From Choanephora cucurbitarum (Eukaryota; Mucoromycota; Mucoromycetes; Mucorales; Choanephoraceae): DNA of 64,000 nt. A model generated the notes under the pieces. The model saw nothing but the letters and a program-made list of their open reading frames with translations. It was not told where the DNA came from and searched no databases. The DNA lies in NCBI GenBank assembly GCA_025331435.1, contig JAIWNI010000006.1, positions 372,001 through 436,000 on the forward strand. The letters are read 5' to 3'. Within the stretch, counting starts at the first letter, position 1. Each line of letters starts with the position of its first letter. The position numbers and the translations under genes were made by a program. Below, piece by piece: positions 1 to 10,985 of the stretch.

Positions 1-571
1 AAATCGATTTCAATCTGAGTATCATTCTTCGTAATGCACTTACTTATCCCACTTCTATCTATATGAAATGGCGATGAGGTTAGCAATCTTTCAAAGCAAG
101 ATAGACAAGACAATTACAAAAGGAGTACAGAAAATGGAGATAACACAAACACGAGGTGTCTGCCTTAATTTGACCTATTTAAACAATAAGAACCCTTTTC
201 TATTGTGTACATTAGCTTTGTATCCAGAATCTCATCCTGTTCTTTTTAAAAGTATTCTTAACAGAACACTACAATTAGTGGTGCCTAACTAGAAGCTTAT
301 TGAAGATACTGAATAAAAGAATAAGCAGTGTTTTCAAAATAGATTAGCAAATGAAATCATTGTTCTGTAAAAGTCATTGCAAAGAACCTTTTCTTTGTTA
401 TCAGGACCATAATGTTTCAGTTTAGCAACATCTGAGTTTTTGTCTGCCTCTGTAAGGTACATTCATCTACTATCTCTTTTTATTGTGTGGTTAAGGGCAA
501 TCTATGTATATTTGATAATAAATAGATAAATAAATAAAGTCGCTCTATGAGCTTAAATCAATGACACCCTA
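1..571. other. intergenic, no gene seen
   Basis: AT-rich sequence with short open frames only and no recognisable domain. It lies downstream of the CE4-like gene that ends at 572, so it probably holds that gene's 3' flank. I see no RNA gene or repeat here. Confidence 0.5.
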
Positions 572-1788
572 TCAAAATACACAAATGCAGAAGAAGGCAA
601 TCATTCCGACAACGAAATGAGACCAACTGGATACAGAAACCACAGAGCCTAAGGCAATCATCTTGATGACCTCCGTTTCTTCTTTAGCTGTGTCATGTCC
701 TGCCATTCTAAACTGATTGTTAACAGTCGCGGGCTTTTCAGGTGCTACTTGACCTGATTTGTAACTAGGTTGACCAAGTGAATGTTTATCACTTACAAAT
801 CTGACAGAACTAGCCTTCTCTTTGTAGGGTTGCATGTCATTTAGACAGCCATCAAGGCGGACCATGGTATAGCCACTGTCATTGATCACACGGACAACGT
901 CATAAATAGCTTGCCATGAGCCAGTCTCCGGGATATCGTATTGAAGTGAAATAAAAGAGCCTTTTGAATCATAGGTCTCGAGTTGCTTCTCAAATATCTG
1001 TCTATAGAGATTAGAGATACCCTCAGGATCATTTTTGTAGTTGTAGTCGGCAGCATCCAAGTTGTACCCAATAAGAGTATATCCCATGTTGCGCAAGATG
1101 TTTTGCAAACGAGTATCTTCGGGGAAAGTATAATGTAATCGCACGTATTTTGGAGCAACGCCAATCAAGGTTTCAATGATCTTTGCGTTATCAGTCACGT
1201 CTTGCTTGATTTGGTCATCTGTAAGACCTTCGGAGGTGTCGCCTGGGATACGATAGCTCATACCAATCAAGTGGCCATCATTATAAGCACGTTGCAGAAT
1301 CATGGCATACTGTTGTGTGTAAAGCCTATTGAAAATAAAATTAGTTTCTGATTATAGGCAGATTTTATATTAGTCCTTACCATGTAGCATTGACAAAGAA
1401 ATTGGCTTTAGCTTGAGCAGCTTTCAGTCCATTCAGTACCTTAGCAGTAACATCACTAGGGCCTTCATTCTTATTTTTTGGATTTTTTTTTAGGGAATGA
1501 CACATCATATCTCGAAATAGTAATAACTTACATAAGTAAGAGCAATCTGTCCAGCACTTGCACAAGCAGTTGCTTGAGGCACAGGCCCCCCGGGATGCAT
1601 ATCGAGTGGGTGGTTCCAAATAGGTAGCACCAATGAGCCTATTCATTCTTTCGTTTAGTATTTCAATAATTATGATGCATGAATTATTATTTCTAACCTT
1701 CTCCACCAGCATATACCGTACCGACAAAGGCAAACAAAGCTATTATTGATATAAGCTTAATTTCATTTTTCTTTTCTCTTTTAATCAT
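572..1788 (-). CDS. CE4/NodB-fold polysaccharide deacetylase-like protein, GPI-anchored, predicted catalytically dead
   Basis: Model of four exons: 1788-1698, 1638-1532, 1469-1381, 1325-572; all junctions are GT..AG and the frame closes at 346 aa. The N-terminus is a signal peptide (basic start, then a hydrophobic run ending near VYA), and the C-terminus is a hydrophobic tail typical of GPI signals. The middle follows the chitin-deacetylase layout, but every metal-site motif is changed. TFDDGPS reads TYNEGPS, the HTWSH zinc motif in GHQIASHTWSH is replaced by GHLIGMSYRIP with both histidines lost, and the late LMHDIH motif reads SLQYDIP. RPPY survives partly as RLHY. Family knowledge: CE4 enzymes need the Asp base and the Asp-His-His metal triad. 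I infer a non-enzymatic wall protein that may still bind chitin or chitosan. The fold is clear; the role is not. Confidence 0.8.
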
Positions 1789-2283
1789 TCTATACCTGTC
1801 AACAATATGATTCCAAATCGCAATGCTATCATCTTATGATTACAAGAAAAAGAAGACAGAAGCAGTTGAAGCAAAAAGAAAGGAATATATGTCTGCTCTT
1901 TAAGCCTTTCCAACAAAGAACAATTTGTTTGTACAGTTTGAAAGCAAATACTTTTGACCGGAAGATTATTTTGTTTATTGGATTATCGAAAAAAAAAAGA
2001 TCTATGCAAGTTGGGCGGAAGATAATGAAAGAAAGATTTATACAGAAACAAAAAAAAAAAGGGTTAAGCATAACGAAATAAGTTCAAAAAAGACAACATT
2101 GGTATACGATAGCGGGAATATAAGAAAGAAGCGAAAACGTATAGTATCAAAAGAAGGCCTTCGTTTCGAGATCAAAAATGACGTATTTTATGAGATCGCA
2201 TCAGTGGCGAATATTTTCGAGGTAAATCTACAACTGGTTTAGATAGAATGCAATCAGTACACATTCTAATCATACACTAAACA
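1789..2283. other. intergenic, no gene seen
   Basis: Purine-rich A/G runs between two minus-strand genes. It should hold the promoter of the CE4-like gene (start at 1788) and the 3' flank of the GATA/PHD gene. The two overlapping open frames here, on opposite strands, are low-complexity Lys/Phe-rich and look non-coding. Confidence 0.45.
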
Positions 2284-3163
2284 TTATTTACCAACTTGTT
2301 TGTGTTCTTTGTTTTGTCGACACTGTGGCTTACAATACCACGACTCGTTTGAATCAATTGCGTCCGAATGACATCTTTGATGATATGCACGAGAACAGCC
2401 GCCTTGGCAAGGAATGAGTTTATTCTCAGGCAACAATCCAGGTGATTGACAAACGATACAATACTGCTGTACAACAGGGCGTCGACGATCCGTTAATGAT
2501 TCATTTACAAAATCTGAGAGATCAAGTCGAGGCAGTCTGCTGGCTAAGCCGTATCCTTTGTAATCACATCCATGTTTGCTATAGTCGTTTATTTGTAAAT
2601 GAGATAACGTGTCATCACAGTTAAACTTTCACTTACTTGCACAAAGTTCTTTTGCCCCAAGGACCTGGTCTCCAGTTGACCCCCTCAGTAGTACCACAAT
2701 ACCGACACCAATCAATACCGGACGCCGTTAAATTTTCGAATAAAGTCATATTTGACGATTTGACCCTTTTTTTAGACAAAGAATTAGATTCAGCCCTTCG
2801 CTTACGAGACAGTTGATTGTCCTGCTGTAGTATCGTTTTAGAGGGCTCTATAGACAACACTTTTTCTTCTTTTGGCACTATTAAAGGCAGAGATTCGCCT
2901 TGATCTTTATCATCAAAACTATGCTCCATTAGAAGAAAACCATCAAATAAAGGCTCACTGTTGTACAACAAATCGGAAGGAGATGTCACGGGCGACAAAC
3001 AAGGGGTAGGCACTTCTGTCGACAATGATGTATCTACCATTAATGTCTTGCTATGTAGAGAAGATACTGTGTTGGGTGGAGGCACCAAGAAGACATCATC
3101 TTTCACCAAGGGAGCCCAAAACATCCAACTGAATGTTTGCTGCAGGAATACTAATTCGTTCAT
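2284..3163 (-). CDS. GATA-type zinc finger plus PHD finger nuclear protein
   Basis: Two exons, 3163-2637 and 2578-2284, joined by a GT..AG intron; 273 aa. The N-terminal half is Ser/Pro/acidic and low complexity, followed by a basic stretch (RKRRAES...KKRVK) that looks like a nuclear localisation signal. A GATA-like finger, CRYCGTTEGVNWRPGPWGKR followed by TLCNKHGC, crosses the intron; the third and fourth metal ligands come from exon 2 or the junction. It is followed at once by a PHD-like finger (YCIVCQ, then CQGGC, AYHQRCH, WYCKPQC). I chose the ATG at 3163 because the open frame upstream turns into a hydrophobic low-complexity stretch unlike a nuclear protein. Likely a chromatin-associated transcriptional regulator; targets cannot be deduced. 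Confidence 0.75.
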
Positions 3164-3332
3164 AAGTAACACAATGAAATGAAAGACAAACAAGAAGAAA
3201 AAAGAAAGTGGAATAATTGCTTTCAAATATAAATAAATAGACACGCGTGCACAACATGCAAACAAAAAAGCATTCACACACACACTTAGAGATAAAGGAG
3301 AAAGTAAGGCTGAACCAATATCCTCCTTAAAT

Positions 3333-4322
3333 TTATGAAAGTACATCTATAATACGTCTAGCTCGCTTCACCTCAGAGGATTCTTCTTCCACCTGCACTG
3401 GTGCAGCTTGAGCCAATAACTTTTCAGCATCAAAATCATCAAAATCATTTGTTGTTGCAACGTTGGAATAACTAGTCAATGTATTCGAACTAGTAGGAAT
3501 CTTATCTTGAGCTTCCTTTTTGGTTTTCTATTGTAGTCCGAATAAACATCAACCTTACTCTTTTTTTGTCTTCATTTTGTTTACCTCACGTGCTTGGCCT
3601 TGAAGGTCCTTTAAATAAACCAACACATTATCAAAATCCTCCTCTGGTAACTAAAAGATAAAGAATGTTTATGCACCATCACTTTTTCAACTATTTTCAC
3701 TTACCTGATACAAGTTTGAGAGTAACCAAATTTGTAGCATCTTCTTAAACTTCCAATTGGCTCGATCATTGACAAAAAGACGCACATAAGCAAGTGCCTC
3801 TATTGTACACATAAATTATCAATTTAGATCATTCGTTTCTCTATATTTACCTTCTTGCTTTGCGTCTTTCTTGCTTTCTTCAGCCTCAGCCTTTGATTTC
3901 TTTGCTTTCTTTACTTTCTTGACTGGCTTAACTTTGTTTTGATCATCATCAACATCATCAACTGAACGTTTCTTGGCTGGTTCAGGCTTTTTGACAGCCG
4001 GGCGATCATCCTTTTTAGGTGTTTCTTGCTTGGGCTTCTTGTTAGTTGCAGGTGCTTTCTTGACACTATTGCTTTTCTTTTTTTCAGGTTCTAATTTGTT
4101 GACAATTGTCTCTACAGTCGATTCGTTTCCTTCTTCGTCAAATGAAATCTTTGTGTTGGATACACCTTTCATCAAAGCCTTTTTGGCTGCTTTCTGAGCT
4201 GTCATGGTCTTTAACATTTTTTGACCTAATGTCATTTTAGGCGTTTCTTTCTTAGTAGTCTTCTTGTCGCTTCCTTTCTTTTCGGCAACTGCTTTAGGTG
4301 TCTTGATCGGTGTAGCTGTCAT
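3333..4322 (-). CDS. WKF-domain protein (DUF2373, C7orf50-like), probable nucleolar ribosome-biogenesis factor
   Basis: Four exons: 4322-3851, 3799-3705, 3650-3585, 3527-3333; the frame closes at 275 aa. The N-terminal about 155 residues are Lys/Ala/Glu-rich and resemble nucleolar linkers. Exons 2-3 encode the conserved block: an AYVRLF segment, then RANWKFKKMLQIWLL (the WKF signature), LPEEDFDNVLVYLKDLQGQA. The tail is acidic, then basic (KRARRI). Pfam names this family WKF; human C7orf50 and yeast relatives are linked to ribosome biogenesis, so that role is inference from family. It lies 169 bp upstream of the GATA/PHD gene, on the same strand. Confidence 0.8.
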
Positions 4323-5706
4323 CGTGTTAAGATCTAAAAGAATTTAAAATTTTTCTTGCTGAAAAAGATAAAAATAAAAAGGAAAGGTACTTGAATCACC
4401 GAACAACACTTGAAATCAGATATAGTGGGGACGCTCTTTTTTTTTTGCTAACAGGTGAGAGTGTGTTTACTCAAATAAATTCAAATAAAACAAGAAACAA
4501 CTAAAAAAAGGCACAAGAAGGCAAGTCTTTTTCTATTTCATACTTTAAACTATGTAGAAAAACAGAAAAGAAAAAGGCTAGTAAATTCATCCCTACTGTT
4601 TTTCTAAAAAAGTTTATTCTAAAGATCAAATAGCTTTTTTTAGAATAATTTCTGCAACAATGTCGTTTTCTCAGACATAAATCTATAAAAGAGAGTCATT
4701 TGACGAAGGTGCATTCTTATAGCCACACAACTGAATGTGTTGAAGGACTGCCTGTATTAGTAGATCGAGCACAACTCATTAAAGCAGGATCATGTAGAAT
4801 CGTATGGATGATATTTGAATCGCTTACAACATTCCTTGCTTAATGCAAAGTCGGGTAGGCTCTACTGATGATGTGTACATTTATATTTAAAAACAAGATC
4901 GACATGAACGAATGGTAAAACAATAAACAGTCAAGATAGTCACTTGTTTCTAGCATAATCTATCCATGAAAATACAGTTCTTTGACAAGTCAGGGAGTGG
5001 ACTAACTTCATCTCAAGTCGTTTGTTTCTCGTTGCCATTACGACAAGCAAAACCAAACAATGACTCGATACGAATTAGTGTAGAATCCGTAAATGTGCCT
5101 AGCTGTTCCAATGTATACCAATGCTAAGGCAAGGAGCTATTTCAGGGGTAATTTGACAGTTACACCATTGGTATACACTTTTTAGGTATCAATGTAATGG
5201 TTGTAACTAGTGCACAAAAGCCTCCTGTACATTTTCAAAAGAGAGAGTAATTAACCTGAGACTATTAGACAATTTACTTTCCTAGATTTTAAAAGCCAGA
5301 GGTGTGTCTAGCTTTTACAGAAGGAGGGCTAGCATCATCTATGCATAAGGCGTGAACAAGCCATTCATGGCCTATAACATTACCAATTACCGACACTAAG
5401 GGTTCAAACATAAATAGATTGTGTTGGCATTTTATCAAGTCTTGTCCTCTCTTACTCGCTACTGATCTATTTTAGGCAGCCGCCGTAGAGTTTTTTGTTG
5501 TTGTGCCAACCATAATGATTTATTGCTCTTTTTTGTACTACCACCAAATAGGAAAGTGCTATATTCGGACAGGCAATTAAATATTTGACCCCTATCTTTT
5601 CCACTTTTTTTTTGCTTTCGTTAACTTACATCGTCCTTCCTTTCAAGTACTCACGTACAACCATTTTTGTTCTTTTTTACTTTCGCTTTCCTATCCTTTA
5701 AAGTAA
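4323..5706. other. intergenic between divergent genes, no gene seen
   Basis: About 1.4 kb between the WKF gene (minus, starts 4322) and the mannosyltransferase (plus, starts 5707), so it should carry both promoters. There is a long T-run near 4438-4448 and a pyrimidine-rich tract from about 5590 to 5700 just before the mannosyltransferase ATG. I see no coding similarity. Confidence 0.5.
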
Positions 5707-7502
5707 ATGAAGGCACAAGTCAATAGCCGTCTAGTACGGCTCATTTCTGTTATCTTGGTTGTTTTCTTTCTATGTTACCTATTTCGATATCTATTAGACT
5801 TGGAACAACAAAACACACTCCGGAAAGAGCAGGAAGAAGAAGCCGCTCGATTAGCTCTGAAGAAAGTAAAGGATCAAGAAAGACAGTTACTATTGGAGCA
5901 GGCCCTCGAAAAAGAAAGACAACGTCAACAGAGAATACTAGAGAATAGAAGTGTTATAGAACCAAGTAAGAATTCTATGCACCTTTCATTGTCACTTTTC
6001 TAAACAGCTGAAACTTAGATATGACAGATTTGAAAGAAAATCATCCAGAATTGTTTGAAAAATACTATATCGCAGTACCTACACAAATAGAACACTGGAG
6101 AGGTAATCAAACAGATGCGTACCTTCGATTTTACTGGAGCAATCTTAACCTCTTCTTCTTCTTTTGTAGACGAGACAATGGAATTGTTGAATTCCCCTCT
6201 AGGCTATCAGTTAGCATCTGACTTGCTGACAATCCCTGAAGAAAAGCCTAAATTCAAATCCTTGACTGCACAGGAGCGTACCTTTAAGTCTCTTTACCAA
6301 TACTTCGACCTCATCATCGCCGAAGGAAAAGTCAATGTGGAAACAGATCCAGCATATAGAGACAGCTGGAAGCTTTATGAGCAACTGGAAGAAATTCTTT
6401 ACCCTTGGATTCGACCTTATTGGAAGAACGTATTCGAGATCAATAAGCGTCATAGCTCTGGCCGAGGTATTGTCATGTGTGTTGGTAACGGTCAATTCAA
6501 GCATGCTGCTTCCTCCGTTCAGGCTATTCGTAATATATTGAAATCCGATATGCCTATTGAGATCTTCTACATCAATGAATGGGACCTTTCAGAAGAGAAG
6601 CGTGCTTATTTTGAATCCATTCCTTATGTTTCTACTGTGGACATATCGACTCGTATTGATGATGATTATACTCAACTTGGTGGCTGGGCTATCAAAGCAT
6701 TTGCCATGCTTGCATCGTCCTTCTCTGAAGTCACTTTGATGGATGCCGACGTCTTCATGTTCAAGAAGCCTGAGTCGTTTTTTGAAGATCCTGGCTATAA
6801 AGCCACCGGTGCTTTGTTCTTTTTGGACCGTACCTTGTTTGACAATTATGATGAAGGTCGTATTTGGATCAAGTCATTCTTACCCACCTTCAGTTCCTAT
6901 GTTAAAGAGTCCAGATGGTGGAAGACAACCTCTGCACATGAACAAGAATCAGGCATTGTGGTGATGAACAAGAAGAAGGTATTGCTTGGTTTGCTCTCAA
7001 CATGTAAAATGAATGACAAACAAGAAAGAGACAAGGTTTCATACAAGCATGTCCATGGTGATAAAGAGGTAATGTCGCCGTTTTTGTATGAGAATGTTGT
7101 TGCTAATTAGTTGCTTAGACATTCTGGATTGGATTCGAAATGGTTCAAACGCCTTATGCATTCGTTAGATCATATGGTGCAGTTATTGGAGGTTTGGGCG
7201 ATGAAGGTGCAGATGGCACAGTTTGTGGAAACCAGCTTCATTTAGATACAAATGATAACAGACCCTGGTGGTGGAATGGCGGTCTCTTGAGAGACAAAAA
7301 CAGATGGGATGATCGTTACCTTAGATTCACGCACTTTGCAGAAGGCGAAAACTGGGAGTTTGAGTCTTCATGTATCAACGATAAGGACAAAATTAGACAG
7401 CTAAACAGTAGAGAGAAGGGCATCGGTGAGCAACTGATTGCTATGGATAAAGAAAGAAAGGCCCAACAAGCGGGCGGAAACCTAGCAGAAGATGATGAAT
7501 AA
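5707..7502 (+). CDS. GT71 alpha-1,3-mannosyltransferase (MNN1 family), Golgi type II membrane protein
   Basis: Four exons: 5707-5965, 6019-6102, 6170-7068, 7119-7502; 541 aa. The first AG of intron 1 (at 6006-6007) would bring in a stop, so the acceptor at 6017-6018 is used. Topology: a short cytosolic N-terminus, one transmembrane segment (about residues 11-28, RLISVILVVFFLCYLFRYLL), a Glu/Arg/Gln coiled coil (about 30-80), then the lumenal catalytic domain. The GT71 hallmarks are GRGIVMCVGNGQFKHA, the metal-binding DXD motif in LMDADVFMF (near residue 285), HEQESG, and a C-terminal NDNRPWWWNGGLL block. The enzyme would add alpha-1,3-mannose to N- or O-glycans using GDP-mannose. The family is clear; the exact acceptor is unknown. 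Confidence 0.9.
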
Positions 7503-7675
7503 GTTCAATCCAACTTATTAGTCATTTTCTTTTTATGTATGAATGTATTAAAGCTACTTTAGACAGCTGTAACTATCGCTACCAAAGTTTTAGTTGCTGA
7601 TATACCAATTTGTCAAGTAGTGTAATGAGTGAAATAACTGGATACTCTATATTCAACATCATGTCAGAAATGAAC

Positions 7676-7786
7676 ATAATAGTTGCTCAGTTCGAGAGTG
7701 TTTGGTTTAAGAATATGCTCAATATAGGAGCGCATTTCTCAAGGATATCAATTACTCTCAAATTATGCGATTATGATACGTTTTCT
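7676..7786. repeat. decayed MITE, mariner-type terminal inverted repeats
   Basis: The segment TTCGAGAGTGTTTGGTTTAA and the following AATATGCTCAATATA..GCATTTCT match, with scattered changes, the element at 38177-38285 (CGATTTAAGAGTGTTTGATT, then GTATGCTCAATATAAGGG). The two ends are imperfect inverted copies (AGTTGCTC..GAGAGT and ACTCTCAAATTATGCGATTA). About 110 bp long, so non-autonomous. Confidence 0.6.
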
Positions 7787-7905
7787 TCTTGCTTAAAAAA
7801 GTGTTTTCGTACCTAGTGTTTGAATGGCAAGATCGCCGCATCTTTCCTAAAATATATCGTTTGTTTGTTTAACATAATTAGTACGATTATCCCTGAAGTG
7901 TTCAA

Positions 7906-8157
7906 TCAGTGGGGCATTTCTTCCATTGTTGTTGCCCAAAATGAAGCTGCGAAGTGACTGAGAATCTGATCTTGGTTCCATAAATTCAGAGCAATTTGAA
8001 GCAAACTTAAGCATAAGTTGATAAGAGATGAAGCTGCTTCTTTGACTTCGAAAAGTCCTATAGAATAGGTGATATTCTTGCGAGGATTTTTGTCAACAGA
8101 ATAAGTTGCCATAATCTGGTTTTTGAGTTGGAGAGCGTCCTTTTTCTTTAAAGAAAA
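7906..8157 (-). pseudogene. orphan reading-frame fragment, unknown family
   Basis: An open frame of about 80 codons including KKKDALQLKNQIMATYSVD, NPRKNITYSIGLFEVKEAAS and a helix-rich tail ending EEMPH. Composition is protein-like, unlike the flanking AT-rich DNA. There is no convincing start context or splice partner and I cannot assign a family. It lies about 120 bp from a MITE relic, so it may be part of a decayed mobile element or of a gene copy. Low confidence. Confidence 0.25.
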
Positions 8158-8246
8158 GATTTAGCTATTCAGATGTCTGCTAGTTTGACAAGTATTCCTT
8201 CATTCCTTTTACTTTAGAAAACAGTTGTATTGGCTACGGAACTTGA

Positions 8247-8378
8247 TTAAAATGTATCATCTTCGTCATCCCCAGACGCAATAGTTGCCATCTGTTCTCT
8301 GACAGTAGCAGCTTTTGTCAAGCCGTTCTCTCCTTGATGAATACAGCATTTTATCCCGACTTATTTATAAGGAGCATG
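8247..8378 (-). pseudogene. probable terminal exon fragment, unknown gene
   Basis: A frame bounded upstream by a stop reads KCCIHQGENGLTKAATVREQ and ends MATIASGDDEDDTF-stop. The acidic C-terminus looks like a real protein end. I find no upstream exon to join, so it is either a remnant or the last exon of a gene I failed to recognise. Confidence 0.25.
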
Positions 8379-10985
8379 ATTAAAGAGATGGCTGATTCAT
8401 TATATTCAGTTTTTATGACATAATCTGTGAGAATGATGTATGGTTATTTAAATTAAAATTGATTTCCCAAAAAAAAAGGACAGTCATTCCAAAACTGGTA
8501 AGCGAGGCAAAGTCGCTCTTAACAAATGTAGCAAATGCAACTTTAAACTGATGGCGAGGAAACTTGAGATTAGTGGAATTCTTATGTTTCCAAATCGAGC
8601 ACTCATAATTATCCGTATTGTGAGATCTGCTACTGTTGAAATTTTACAAGAACAAGAAAAACAAGAGAATAGAACAAATGTATACATCAAAATTCATAAT
8701 ATACAGTCTACATGGCTTATCGCGTTGATACTTGAACAAATATAGAGAAAAGAGAGCGATAAGGAAAAGCAACAACAGATCTTGCCATGTAACGCAAGTC
8801 AACATCGATTTGTCTAGAGTCTGAGTGAACTAAGCTTGTGCAACAGCAACTAATGATCAGTACCACATTCACGGACGATCACTTTTTGAGAAACTTCTTT
8901 TTTTTGTACCGTTTCGTCCTGAGAAATTACTCATAAAATTACATTGGTTTTTGATTGTGAATATACACAAATAGAAAACTAGCTCAGTCAACTACCAGGT
9001 TAGTTCTTATGTGATGTTCCTTAGTGCAACTCACGAAGTCTTGGCAATTTTCGTCATGATCTAGACGGATAATGCTCTTGTTACCAAACGTACTCCTAAC
9101 ATATCGCTTGTTTTGTATATAGCCTAAGTGTTTACGGTCTACCATATGTTATAAACGTCTTTGGCAACCAACCAAATCAAATAATTTCTGTGCACCTGAA
9201 AGGCAACATCAATAAAATTGTAGCAAGTACGCATTCTACAGGACAGTCAATTACTTTCCAACTGGCTAGCAGTAGATTTCTGTCGTCTGAGTCTTGTAAT
9301 ATGCTGCAGGAATGAGCATATCTGTCATTATAAGAATTATCTGTTGCTCCGCAATTGCTTAAGAAAAAGTTAGTAGTGATCAAGTTAGTTTATGCAAATG
9401 CTACAATGATGTGTTCTTTTGCTCTCCAATTGAGATGCCAACACATCACGCTTAATAAACTGTTGTTCCTGTGCAAGATGTCCTTGTTCGCTTTTGGGAT
9501 ATTGTAAACTCTTCTTATGCATTGTTTGCAATTTCGAACTTGTCAGTTGTGTTTAAAGGTAGTGGTTTTAACCAAGAGTGTGTTTAGTCCCCAATGAATA
9601 TAAAAAATCTCGCGCATGAATGTACCAGCAACATCAGATAATATAACTAATCGAAACCAAGAACCAAAAAAAAAGTAGAGTTAAGTCATTGTAATTTGAC
9701 AGCAAAAAAGTTCAGAGATTATCAGATAGGGTGTTAGCGCAGACCGCCATTGTGAATACCATATCTTGCAAAAAGAGAAGAGACAGAATGAGTGCAGATC
9801 ATGGAGCGACAATGTGCCAATACAAGATTATGTGGTAATTGACTGTTTTCCTGATATTAATGCAAACACGCCAAACTTGTTATGGCGGTAAATAAACCAT
9901 GAGTGTTCTAGCTTTACAGATCTAGAAGAAAAACTGTGTTATTTTGTGCCAATAAAATGCAGCATTCCATCAGCTTTATATTTAACCTAGTGTTTATTTT
10001 GCCAAACTCAGACAAGCGGTAACCAGCCGTGGTAGATACCCAATAATCACTGACCTGAAGCCCACAGTTTTAGTAAAGATAAAGACAAAGTGTTGTCAGA
10101 CACTCAAGTAGTGACTAAAAAAATTATAGAGAGCTTCAAACTCCAACTTTTTCTAAAGTGTTTGCTCTCCACAATCCAGGATTTTTACTGCTCCTTTAAT
10201 TCCTTTTCCATTTTTGACCCTCGTCTCTGGTTATAGTTCTCAGAAACAAAAGTCAGTTCACACTACTTTTTTTTTATGCTTGCATAAAAGAAAAGCTCGC
10301 ACGCTTCAACAAGATAAATTTATTTGCTAGCCAAAAAAGCGTTATGCAGACGAGCTATATTTGACAACTTTTGATGATGATAGCACTATTGATTTCTGAG
10401 CGATGATTAAAAACTTAAGTGATTGGATTATTAGGAACGTTCCCGAATTCCCTTTAGCACCTTTCAATGCATTACATCACGTTATATTATTTGAAACCGA
10501 AATGCATTCATACCTAGTGAAAGCATTAGGAATTGCTTTGTGAGAGAGCAGAATGCAATTCATAAGTTTTTGCCGAGAGGCTTTCAATGAGAGAAAGGTG
10601 TATCATACAATACGCTGTGTTGTCCAGAACAAGACTAGAACTCCCCAGTCCAGATTACAAATGCAAGACATATGCATAAAAGCAAACTTCTTTATTCTTT
10701 CTTATCATTCCAACAACCAAAAAACACGATCATTGACCTTGCTTGTAATACTACCATTTCTACTTCTAGCTTTGACTTTTATATCAGTCATCGTGTGTTA
10801 CCATTATTGCTTTGTTTGAAAGGATCTATTTCATTAAGTTCTGGAGCAGCCAATTGCCATCTAATAAGTGCATATAATTGTCTAAAAAAAGAATTCGGTC
10901 TTGTGTAACAAATAGTTTTTAATAAAGCTGTATAGTTCATTTTTTTTATTTACATTTTTCTCTTCTTTTTATCATTTATCTCAAT

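Larger units (their letters stand above)
7503..10985. other. gene-poor interval with transposon and gene relics
   Basis: About 3.5 kb without an intact gene. It contains a decayed MITE (7676-7786) and two fragments of reading frame on the minus strand (7906-8157 and 8247-8378), listed separately. From 8400 to 10985 I see only short frames with no domain. The last few hundred bases, ending in a T-rich stretch near 10930-10980, are the promoter side of the C2-domain gene. Confidence 0.5.

Noticed and set aside
1836..2081. Overlapping 80-81 codon frames on both strands
   Set aside because: A/G-rich low complexity (poly Lys/Arg on one strand, Phe/Leu on the other); no coding features.
3164..3346. 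N-terminal extension of the GATA/PHD frame with hydrophobic residues
   Set aside because: Low-complexity hydrophobic and out of keeping with a nuclear protein; more likely 5' leader.
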